A stretch of DNA of 64,000 nt from Polaromonas sp. (GTDB taxonomy: Bacteria; Pseudomonadota; Gammaproteobacteria; Burkholderiales; Burkholderiaceae_C): the NCBI RefSeq assembly GCF_029945895.1, contig NZ_JAQSDL010000084.1, positions 102,000 through 165,999 on the forward strand, given 5' to 3'. Position 1 is the first letter of the stretch, and every line of letters starts with the position of its first letter. Shown here in pieces: positions 31,139 through 38,595 of the stretch. The notes beneath the pieces are model-generated. The model was not told the origin of the DNA. It did no database searches and saw nothing but the letters and a program-made list of their open reading frames with translations. The position numbers were made by a program, and so were the translations under genes.

Positions 31139-34112
31139 ATGCTCGTTCGACGTTGCAGACCGTCGTCTTGGTTTCCTGCATCATCGTCACGCTGTCGTAA
31201 CCGTAGGTGGTCGCCGTATTGACCGCTTCGCCGCGCACCACAGGGGCGGCGCCCTTGGGGTAGTAGGCCAACATGTCGGCGCCCTGCCAGCGTCCCGAAA
31301 AGTGGAAAGGCAGGAACACCGTATCGGGTCCCACACGCTCCGTCACCAGCGCCTGGACATTCAGGCGCGCGCCCGTCGGCGTGCTGACCCAGGCGCGTTC
31401 GCCGTTGCGTATGCCCTTCTCGGCAGCCACCTTGGGATTGATCTCGATGAACATTTCCTGCTGCAATTCGGCCAGCCAGGGGTTGGAACGGGTTTCCTCG
31501 CCACCCCCTTCGTACTCGACCAGACGGCCCGAGGTCATGATCAGCGGGTATTTCTCATGCACCTTGTCGGCGATGTTCTTCTGCTGGATGGTCTTGTAAA
31601 GCGTCGGCAGGCGCCAGAAGGCCTTCTTGTCATCATGCGTCGGGTACTTGGCCATGAGGTCGGGCCGGTTGCCGTACAGCGGCTCGCGGTGCTGCGGAAT
31701 CGCGTCCGGGAAGTTCCAGACCACAGCACGTGCCTTGGCATTGCCAAAGGGATGACAGCCATGGCCCTGCATGAACACTCGTATCAATCCACCTGAGGAA
31801 TCGGTCTTCCAGTTCTTGCCTTCAGCTGCGGCCTTCTCCGGCTCGGTCAGTTCATCCCACCAGCCAAGCTTCTTGAGCAGCAGATGGTCAAGTTCCGGGT
31901 AACCGGTCTGGATATCGGCGCCCTTGGAGTGCGAACCGTCTTCGGCCAGCAGGTTTTTGCCTTCGCGCTCCACGCCAAAATTGGCGCGGAAGTTGCCACC
32001 GCCGTCCATGACATGTTTGGAGGTGTCGTAGAGGTTGGGGGAACCGGGGTGTTTCATTTCCGGGGTTCCGAAACAGGGCCATGGCAGACCGAAATAGTCA
32101 CCGGTCGTGTCGTACCCCGTTTCCTTGTCCTTGCCGCCTTTGGACTTCAGCGTCTTGACGTCGAACATGTGCATGTTGCGCATGTGAGCCTTCAGGCGCT
32201 CGGGGCTTTGCCCGGTATAGCCGATGGTCCAGACACATTTGTTGATCTCGCGCAGGATGTCTTCCGGCACGGGCTCGTCCATGCCCTTGACCTTCTGCAT
32301 CTTGTAGTTCTTCGACAGCTCCTTGGCGAAGCCGAGTTTTTCGGCCAGCTGGTGCATGATCATGTGGTCGCTGCGGCTTTCCCACAGCGGCTCGATGACT
32401 TTTTCGCGCCACTGCAGCGAGCGGTTGGAAGCCGTCACGGAACCGCTGGTCTCGAACTGGGTCGCAGCCGGAAGCAAGTAAACGGCTCGGTTGGGGTTGA
32501 GGTCTTCGGCCTTGCCCGGCATGGCCGCCATCGCGGCCGTGGCGGACGGATAGGGGTCAACCACCACCAACAGGTCCAGCATGTCCATGGCGCGTTTCAT
32601 CTCCAGGCCGCGGGTCTGGGAATTGGGCGCATGACCCCAGAACACCACACCACGAAGGTTGGAGTCCTGGTCGATGAATTCGTTTTTCTCCATCACGCCA
32701 TCGATCCAGCGCGACACCGTGATGCCGGGCTTGCCCATCATGGCGGGCGAGGCATAACGCCCCTTGATCCAGTCAAAGTCCACGCCCCAAGTCTTGGCGA
32801 AGTGTTTCCAGGAACCTTCGGCCAGGCCGTAATAACCTGGCAGCGAATCCGGGTTGGGGCCGACATCGGTCGCACCCTGCACGTTGTCATGGCCGCGAAA
32901 AATATTGGTGCCGCCGCCGGAGACGCCGACGTTGCCAAGGGCCAGTTGCAGGATGCAGGAGGCGCGAACCATGGCGTTGCCGATGGTGTGCTGGGTCTGG
33001 CCCATGCACCAGACGATGGTGGACGGCCGGTTCTTGGCCATCATCTCGGCGGCCATGTACACGCGTGCTTCGGGTACGCCGCAGGCTTCCTCGACCTTGT
33101 CCGGCGTCCACTTCGCGAGTACGTCTTCCTTGACCTTGTCCATGCCGTAGACACGGTCGTTGATGTACTTGGTGTCCTCCCAGCCATTCTTGAAGATGTG
33201 ATACAGCATGCCGAACAGGAACGGGATGTCCGAACCGGAGCGGATACGGATGTATTCGTCGGCCTTGGCGGCTGTACGCGTGAAGCGCGGGTCCACCACA
33301 ATCATCTTGCAGCCGGTTTCCTTGGAGTGCAGCATGTGCAGCAGGCTGACCGGGTGGGCTTCGGCGGCGTTGGAGCCGATGTACAACGCGCACTTGCTGT
33401 TTTGCATGTCGTTGTACGAATTGGTCATGGCGCCATAACCCCAGGTGTTGGCAACGCCAGCCACCGTGGTGGAATGGCAGATGCGCGCCTGGTGGTCGCA
33501 GTTGTTGCTGCCCCAGAAGCTCACGAACTTGCGCATCAGGTAGGCCTGCTCGTTGTTGTGCTTGGACGATCCGACCCAATACACCGAATCAGGGCCGCTG
33601 GCCTTGCGCAGCTCCATCATGCGCGCGCTGATTTCATTGAGTGCCGTGTCCCAGCTGATGCGCTCGTACTTGCCGCCCACCAGCTTCATCGGGTAACGAA
33701 GGCGGTATTCGCCATGGCCGTGCTCGCGCAGCGCAGCCCCCTTGGCGCAATGCGCGCCGAGGTTGATCGGCGAGTCGAACACCGGTTCCTGCCGGACCCA
33801 GACGCCGTTTTCGACAACAGCATCAACGGCACAACCCACCGAGCAGTGGGTGCAGACCGTGCGCTTGACCTCGATTTTTCCGCTGCCGTCCCCGGCGCCG
33901 GGCGTGGCCGCCTTGGCTTTCTTGACCAGCGTCAGCTGGGTGGCAGCCAGACCGACGCCGACCCCCAGGCCCGAGCGTCGCAGGAAAGCGCGACGGTCCA
34001 TGGTCGGCAGGGCATTCGACAGTCCGCGCGACAGGCTTTGTACAAAACGTGCAGATCCGGCGCGCTGCGCCGTATCGCCATGAACACCGTGATTTTTTTT
34101 CGTGAGCAGCAT
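31137..34112 (-). CDS. Respiratory formate dehydrogenase, molybdopterin alpha subunit
   Basis: The catalytic subunit oxidises formate at a bis-MGD molybdenum centre on the periplasmic side. The 991-residue protein has a twin-arginine signal (MDRRAFLRRSG at 38-48), a [4Fe-4S] site at Cys87, Cys90, Cys94 and Cys122, and the Mo ligand Cys212 followed by His213 in RICHSTTVAG. Cys replaces the selenocysteine of E. coli FdnG, so no SECIS is needed. A start at MDRRAFL is possible, but a GGAG six bases before the upstream ATG and a similar leader in related enzymes favour the longer form. It follows the small TAT protein. Confidence 0.96.
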   Translation of the reverse strand: MLLTKKNHGVHGDTAQRAGSARFVQSLSRGLSNALPTMDRRAFLRRSGLGVGVGLAATQLTLVKKAKAATPGAGDGSGKIEVKRTVCTHCSVGCAVDAVVENGVWVRQEPVFDSPINLGAHCAKGAALREHGHGEYRLRYPMKLVGGKYERISWDTALNEISARMMELRKASGPDSVYWVGSSKHNNEQAYLMRKFVSFWGSNNCDHQARICHSTTVAGVANTWGYGAMTNSYNDMQNSKCALYIGSNAAEAHPVSLLHMLHSKETGCKMIVVDPRFTRTAAKADEYIRIRSGSDIPFLFGMLYHIFKNGWEDTKYINDRVYGMDKVKEDVLAKWTPDKVEEACGVPEARVYMAAEMMAKNRPSTIVWCMGQTQHTIGNAMVRASCILQLALGNVGVSGGGTNIFRGHDNVQGATDVGPNPDSLPGYYGLAEGSWKHFAKTWGVDFDWIKGRYASPAMMGKPGITVSRWIDGVMEKNEFIDQDSNLRGVVFWGHAPNSQTRGLEMKRAMDMLDLLVVVDPYPSATAAMAAMPGKAEDLNPNRAVYLLPAATQFETSGSVTASNRSLQWREKVIEPLWESRSDHMIMHQLAEKLGFAKELSKNYKMQKVKGMDEPVPEDILREINKCVWTIGYTGQSPERLKAHMRNMHMFDVKTLKSKGGKDKETGYDTTGDYFGLPWPCFGTPEMKHPGSPNLYDTSKHVMDGGGNFRANFGVEREGKNLLAEDGSHSKGADIQTGYPELDHLLLKKLGWWDELTEPEKAAAEGKNWKTDSSGGLIRVFMQGHGCHPFGNAKARAVVWNFPDAIPQHREPLYGNRPDLMAKYPTHDDKKAFWRLPTLYKTIQQKNIADKVHEKYPLIMTSGRLVEYEGGGEETRSNPWLAELQQEMFIEINPKVAAEKGIRNGERAWVSTPTGARLNVQALVTERVGPDTVFLPFHFSGRWQGADMLAYYPKGAAPVVRGEAVNTATTYGYDSVTMMQETKTTVCNVERA

Positions 34113-34145
34113 GGAGCTCTCCGTAAGAGGGGAAACGGGGAAGAA

Positions 34146-34352
34146 TCAGAGACGCGTGGTCTGGTAGTAGCGCTTGACGTGATCCGACAGGCTGTAGCCT
34201 CCGCCTTTTTCCGGCGCGGGCTTGGGTTCCTGGAGGGCCGCCTCGGGCACTTGCACCCCAGGCAGGGCAACTGCCACGGCGGCAACGGCGCCGGTGGCGG
34301 CAGCACCGAAGAAGAAGCCCCGGCGCGATGGTTTTGGCTGGCTGTCCTGCAT
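34146..34352 (-). CDS. Small TAT-signal protein of formate dehydrogenase operon
   Basis: The 68-residue protein consists mostly of a TAT signal (SRRGFFFGAAATGAVAAVAV) and a short tail ending GYSLSDHVKRYYQTTRL. This matches the twin-arginine 'formate_TAT' family encoded just before the FDH alpha gene. It is believed to be exported with, or be a subunit of, the enzyme; its exact role is unclear. The start is set by GGAG six bases upstream of ATG. Confidence 0.88.
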   Translation of the reverse strand: MQDSQPKPSRRGFFFGAAATGAVAAVAVALPGVQVPEAALQEPKPAPEKGGGYSLSDHVKRYYQTTRL

Positions 34353-34431
34353 AGTGGTCTCCAAGGAAGCACGCTGTTATGAACTGGTTTGCATACTTAC
34401 TGACCTGCCTACTTTACGTCAGACCTGCACA

Positions 34432-34531
34432 TGCGACAACGGTCAGGCTCAGCCAAATGCAACACCTAGGGGAAAACGATAGGGCATCTTAGTTTTTACC
34501 CCGAGGGTTCTAATCAAAAGAAAGTGTCGCA
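34432..34531. promoter_or_regulatory. Inverted pair TGCGACA ... TGTCGCA in the FDH leader
   Basis: TGCGACA at 34432-34438 and its exact inverse TGTCGCA at 34525-34531 lie 87 bp apart in the 240-bp space between the TorD-like gene and the TAT-protein gene. A pair this long is unlikely to matter as one hairpin but could be two binding sites for one dimeric regulator, e.g. looping. No known box is matched. Confidence 0.3.
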
Positions 34532-34592
34532 TTTTGAGAAAAAGCTGCTGCGCGGCGCGTGCGGAGCCCTGCCTGGCATGGGCCCGGCCTGC

Positions 34593-35213
34593 TCAGGCCA
34601 GCATGTCGAAGCCCTGGGTTTCAACGCTGAGAAAAGTGTGTGTGAAACCGGCCAGACTGCGGTAGAAATCCGCCTTCGGATGGGCACTGACTGCATCGCA
34701 CAGGGTGGTGGCCCAGGGCTGCAGATGGCGTGCGAAAAACTCGCGCTGACGCGTCAGGTTGGCGACCGCCACATCGTCCCCCGCGATCAGGTAGCGCATC
34801 ACCTCGCACAGATAGGCGATATGGTCTTCGGTTTCGGGCATGGTTTCGTCACGCGCCAGACCCAGTGCTTCCAGATCGGTGCGCAGCGCCGCCAGCGGCT
34901 TCTCGTTGAGGAAACCACTGAGGTAATGGGAGCCAAACAGGTAGACCTCGGGCTTGCCGACGCCGCCAAACAGCGCTTCGTATTCCCGGGCGATCTCCGC
35001 GTCCGACAGCCTGCGGGCAGCACCGACGAGTTCAGACCACGAGGCTTCCAGCAAGGCGCCGGCAGCAGGCGCTTCGGTCACGGCCACCCGCAGGTTGTCA
35101 AGCAGGGCAGCCGGCGGCGGCGCGTAATACAGCGCAGCCAGCAGTCCATAAATTTCAGCGCGGGCGGTTTCTTCATCCAGAGTGGACGCTACGAGTTGGG
35201 CGGGCTGGGTCAT
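34593..35213 (-). CDS. TorD/DmsD-like formate dehydrogenase chaperone
   Basis: The 206-residue all-helical protein matches the TorD/NarJ family: AEIYGLLAALYYAPP near the N-terminus, and EYEALFGGVGKPEVYLFGSHYLSGFLNEKPLAALR in the middle. Such proteins bind the TAT signal of the alpha subunit and hold it until the cofactor is in place. The product of the gene at 31137 is the obvious client. It follows the multi-cluster ferredoxin gene by 9 nt. Confidence 0.9.
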   Translation of the reverse strand: MTQPAQLVASTLDEETARAEIYGLLAALYYAPPPAALLDNLRVAVTEAPAAGALLEASWSELVGAARRLSDAEIAREYEALFGGVGKPEVYLFGSHYLSGFLNEKPLAALRTDLEALGLARDETMPETEDHIAYLCEVMRYLIAGDDVAVANLTRQREFFARHLQPWATTLCDAVSAHPKADFYRSLAGFTHTFLSVETQGFDMLA

Positions 35214-35222
35214 GGGATGAAT

Positions 35223-37310
35223 TTAGCGGATGTCCGTGATCTTGATTTCGTTGTCGGCGGAGTAGATGTCAATCACGCGGCAGTCGCTGCACATTTTCAG
35301 GCGTTCGGCAGCCGCTCCCTGGAACATGGCATGTCCGGCCAATTTGCCCAGCATGGACTCGATCGCCTTGAGCGTACCGAACGGCTTGCTGCAGCGTATG
35401 CACTGGTAGGGCTGGCTCTCGTTGAGCACACGCGCTTCCTTGCGCTGCGGGGTGAGCAGCAGGCGCGGCTGCAGGGTGATGGCGTTTTCCGGGCAGGTCG
35501 TCGCGCACAGACCGCATTGCACGCAGTTTTTCTCGATGAATTTGAGCTGGGGCCGCTCCGGGTTGTCCTGCAGTGCGCTGGCCGGACAGGCGCTGACGCA
35601 GCTCAGACACAAGGTGCAGGCATCCTTGTTGATGGACAGCGTGCCCAGCGGCGAACCAGCGGCCGGCAGCGCAATCGCCTCGGGCCTGGCGGTGGCCTGC
35701 GTCATCAGGTGATCCAGCGCCAGCTCCAGGGTGGCACGTTTGTCGGCCTGCACGGCAAAGCCGGCCGCCTGGCCGACGCCCTGGGCCGGCGCCGCCTGCA
35801 ACTCGGCGTCGAGCGTGCCCAGATCACGTGCGTCCCTGGCTTCGAGGATGCGAAAGTGTTCCCCCTGGTAACCGAGGCCTCCCAGGATGGCCTGCGCCAC
35901 GTCCATCTGCGCGCGCACGGCCTCGCGGTACTGGGGCGCTTCCTCGTGCGTCATCAGAACCCACACCTGGGAAGCGCCATGGGCGATGGCTGAGAGCCAC
36001 AACTCCAGGCCCACCGACACGGTGTGCCACAAGGCCAGCGGCAAGACGCGCGCCGGCACGCCGTGCGTGGCCGGATCGAGCCGCGCCATGCGGCCCAGGT
36101 CACCCAACAGCCGGGTGCCCGCTTCCTGGCTGTGCAGCAGCAAGGCCGCCTGCTTGCCGCCGGCACGCGCATAGGTGCCCAGCAGGGTCTTGATCTTCGC
36201 GCCCTGCTCCCCGGGGCGCGGGTAGGCAAAGGTCAGTGCCCCGCTCGGGCAGACCGTGGTGCAGGCACCGCAGCCCACACACAGATTGGGATTCACAACG
36301 ATTTGCTGTCGGTCACGCTGGCTGCTGATCGCCGAGGCCGAGCAGACGTCGATACAGGCGGTGCAACCGGTTTTTTCATTGCGGCTGTGGGCACAGAGTT
36401 TTTGCTTGTAGTTGAAGAACTTCGGCTTTTCGAACTCACCCACAAGGGAGCGCAGCTGCAGCAACGTGCTGGTGTCCTGGCCATCCCAGCGGAAATAACC
36501 CTGGGGCAAGGCATGTTGCGTAAAGGCCGGGGTGGCGCGCAGGTCCAGCACCAGATCGAATTTTTCGCTCAAAGCCTCGGGGGCGCGGCCGAAATCGATC
36601 GCCCCGGCCACACCGCACGCCTTCACGCAGGCGCGGTGCGACTTGCACAGGGCGTTGTCGATCTGGTAGTCGAAACCGATGGCGCCTTCGGGGCAAACCG
36701 CCAGACAGGCATTGCAGCGGGTGCACAGGTCGAGGTCGATCGCGTTGTCGCGCTGCCAATGGAGCTCGAAAGCGCCCAACCAGCCGGTCAGGCGCTGGAT
36801 CTTGCCGGCGAGCACCGGATAACGCCGTTCCTGCAGGCCGCCGTCCCGGCCCGTTCCCAGACTGAACAGCGTCACGTCCAGCGCGTCGGACAGCAGGCCG
36901 GCGGCACGCTCGGCCACGTCGAGCTCACCAATGATGAGCACACGACCGGCGCTTTTGTAGGTCACGGTGGCCACGGGCTCGGCATCCGGCAGATGGGCGA
37001 CAGCAAGCAAGGCCGCTATCTTGGGGCTGGCCTGCGCAGCATCCCGGCTCCAGCCGCCGGTTTCACGGATGTTGACAAACTTGATGACGGACGTCGCGCC
37101 CTCGGTCTGCTGGGCCAGTTCGGCGAACAGCCGGGTCTCCTGGGTACAGGCCACCACCACGTCGTCGCCGGACTGAACCGCCTTCTGGAAGGCGCCGGCT
37201 TCGCGGCGGCACAGCGCCGAATGCAGCGTCAGTTTTTCATCAAGTGCCGTGCCCAGCGTCTGGGGCTGGAGCGGCATGGTCTGGTTGCAGTCGCAGATCA
37301 GTGTGGGCAT
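35223..37310 (-). CDS. Multi-cluster ferredoxin, formate dehydrogenase accessory
   Basis: The protein of 695 residues has about six [4Fe-4S] cysteine sets, e.g. CTRCNACLAVCPEG, CVGCGACTTVCPSG, CTLCLSCVSACPAS and CVQCGLCATTCPEN, and a C-terminal pair of CxxC motifs (YQCIRCSKPFG, MCSDCRV). The N-terminal 200 residues have a separate fold. This accessory is regularly found with DUF3305, DUF3306 and TorD-like genes next to respiratory FDH; electron supply during assembly is a guess. The start MPTLICDCNQ overlaps the DUF3306 gene; the upstream open frame is low-complexity. Confidence 0.88.
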   Translation of the reverse strand: MPTLICDCNQTMPLQPQTLGTALDEKLTLHSALCRREAGAFQKAVQSGDDVVVACTQETRLFAELAQQTEGATSVIKFVNIRETGGWSRDAAQASPKIAALLAVAHLPDAEPVATVTYKSAGRVLIIGELDVAERAAGLLSDALDVTLFSLGTGRDGGLQERRYPVLAGKIQRLTGWLGAFELHWQRDNAIDLDLCTRCNACLAVCPEGAIGFDYQIDNALCKSHRACVKACGVAGAIDFGRAPEALSEKFDLVLDLRATPAFTQHALPQGYFRWDGQDTSTLLQLRSLVGEFEKPKFFNYKQKLCAHSRNEKTGCTACIDVCSASAISSQRDRQQIVVNPNLCVGCGACTTVCPSGALTFAYPRPGEQGAKIKTLLGTYARAGGKQAALLLHSQEAGTRLLGDLGRMARLDPATHGVPARVLPLALWHTVSVGLELWLSAIAHGASQVWVLMTHEEAPQYREAVRAQMDVAQAILGGLGYQGEHFRILEARDARDLGTLDAELQAAPAQGVGQAAGFAVQADKRATLELALDHLMTQATARPEAIALPAAGSPLGTLSINKDACTLCLSCVSACPASALQDNPERPQLKFIEKNCVQCGLCATTCPENAITLQPRLLLTPQRKEARVLNESQPYQCIRCSKPFGTLKAIESMLGKLAGHAMFQGAAAERLKMCSDCRVIDIYSADNEIKITDIR

Positions 37311-37938
37311 GGTTTTCTTGGCTGTCGCCGGAGCCAGGCTGCGGCTCGGGTTGGCTGGAGTGTTCTTGGGAAATGGCTGGATCCGGGGTGGGCAGGCCTT
37401 CCCGGGACTGTGCCACGGTTTCATCTTTGGGGTTATTCGCAGTTTCCCGTGGTGCAGTGGCCGGTGCCGCCTTCCCCACCTCTTTGTCTGCCTGCTTTTC
37501 CTTGTCCTCATCCTCAAACAGATTGAGGAATTTGGCGCTCGCCATCTGCCGGAGCATGGACTCGGGAATGGGATCGGACTTGGAATAGTCGTCGATGTAG
37601 ATGTCCAGGCCGTCCATCACATTGAAGTGCGGATCGGCGAACAGCTTTTTCATCGCGGCATTGCGAACTTCGGGCCCGACATCACCGGCCATGAAGGGCT
37701 TGAAATCGGAATCCCGGGTCAACAGCTTCGCGTCTTCCAGTGTCAACAACTTCTTTTCGGGCGGCGCAGCGGCATCGGTCGGGGGGGGTACCGCTTCCGG
37801 GGGAACTGGCGCTCCCGTCCGGGCTGCTGCCACAGGCGCAATCGCGGCAGGCGCCGGTTCGTCGAGCGGCTTGCCCTGCAGGGCGTCCGTCTTGCGCCGC
37901 GCCCACCGGCCCAGGAATCCGGAGGCTTCGTCAGCCAT
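37240..37938 (-). CDS. DUF3306 protein
   Basis: The 232-residue protein starts MADEASGFLGRW, then a Pro/Ala-rich linker, the domain core DFKPFMAGDVGPEVRNAAMKKLFADPHFNVMDGLDIYIDDY (interrupted here for length) and an acidic Pro/Ser-rich tail. It belongs to DUF3306, a family found with DUF3305 in FDH maturation clusters; function unknown. It overlaps the DUF3305 gene by 8 nt and the ferredoxin gene by about 70 nt. Confidence 0.85.
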   Translation of the reverse strand: MADEASGFLGRWARRKTDALQGKPLDEPAPAAIAPVAAARTGAPVPPEAVPPPTDAAAPPEKKLLTLEDAKLLTRDSDFKPFMAGDVGPEVRNAAMKKLFADPHFNVMDGLDIYIDDYSKSDPIPESMLRQMASAKFLNLFEDEDKEKQADKEVGKAAPATAPRETANNPKDETVAQSREGLPTPDPAISQEHSSQPEPQPGSGDSQENHAHTDLRLQPDHAAPAPDAGHGT

Positions 37939-38521
37939 GGCCACCGCCTCCGCCAAACTTTTTGTCGGTGCTCACGCGCGCCGGGTTGCCAAAACGGTCC
38001 TGCAGCGTCTTGAAGCTTTGCGGGCGCTGCCGGCGCTTGGCCTCCAGCACGTAATGGGCATCGACAAAAGCCTGCACCCACTCGACCACATCGCGCGGCG
38101 CAGCCACCTGCTCCACGGTTTCCTGCGCGTCCAGCCAGCGCCCGGCGTCGTGGTAACTCAGGGTCACGGTCTGCGGCACAGCCACCGGTTCGTCGGCCAG
38201 CGCCGCCTCTTCCTCCATGCGCCAGACGACCCAGAAGCAGGGCTGGGGCGTGGTGACATTGAGGTAGTAACCTTCGGCGTCGTCGGTGAACAGTTCCACC
38301 TTGAACCCGGGGTGCAGCCAGCGTTCTTCCTGCTCGTCCTTGAGCAACAGGCGCGGCTGCGCACCAAAATTTTCCTCGTGCGGGACGATGTCGGCCAGCG
38401 ACCAGCGCCAGGGCTGCCAGCGGTTGTCGATGTGCTCGCGGCGCATGACCACCGCCACTGCCACAGAGGGGCGGCGAAGGGCCGGATCGGCGCCGGGAAG
38501 CTGCAGGACGAATTCAGACAT
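37931..38521 (-). CDS. DUF3305 protein
   Basis: The 196-residue protein has the DUF3305 pattern: SVAVAVVMRREHIDNRWQPW, then GFKVELFTDDAEGYYLN and ATPQPCFWVVWRM. It ends in a Gly-rich KKFGGGGGHG. The family travels with DUF3306 and FDH genes; no biochemical function is known to me. It starts about 75 nt after the FdsA stop and could be in one transcript with it, so both FDH systems may be co-expressed. Confidence 0.88.
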   Translation of the reverse strand: MSEFVLQLPGADPALRRPSVAVAVVMRREHIDNRWQPWRWSLADIVPHEENFGAQPRLLLKDEQEERWLHPGFKVELFTDDAEGYYLNVTTPQPCFWVVWRMEEEAALADEPVAVPQTVTLSYHDAGRWLDAQETVEQVAAPRDVVEWVQAFVDAHYVLEAKRRQRPQSFKTLQDRFGNPARVSTDKKFGGGGGHG

Positions 38522-38595
38522 GCATGCAGTGTACGGCTGTCTTCACGCACATTTTCAGCACAACTCTTTTGCCGCTCGTGCCGAAGGTCAAAGGG

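Noticed and set aside
33400..33500. Possible selenocysteine site in formate dehydrogenase
   Set aside because: The molybdenum ligand codon reads Cys (RICHSTTVAG) and no in-frame TGA is found.
31884..34382. Open frame of over 800 codons antisense to the formate dehydrogenase alpha gene
   Set aside because: It is His/Gly/Val-rich, without domain motifs, and the opposite strand carries a complete enzyme with all catalytic residues. Long antisense frames are usual in GC-rich DNA.
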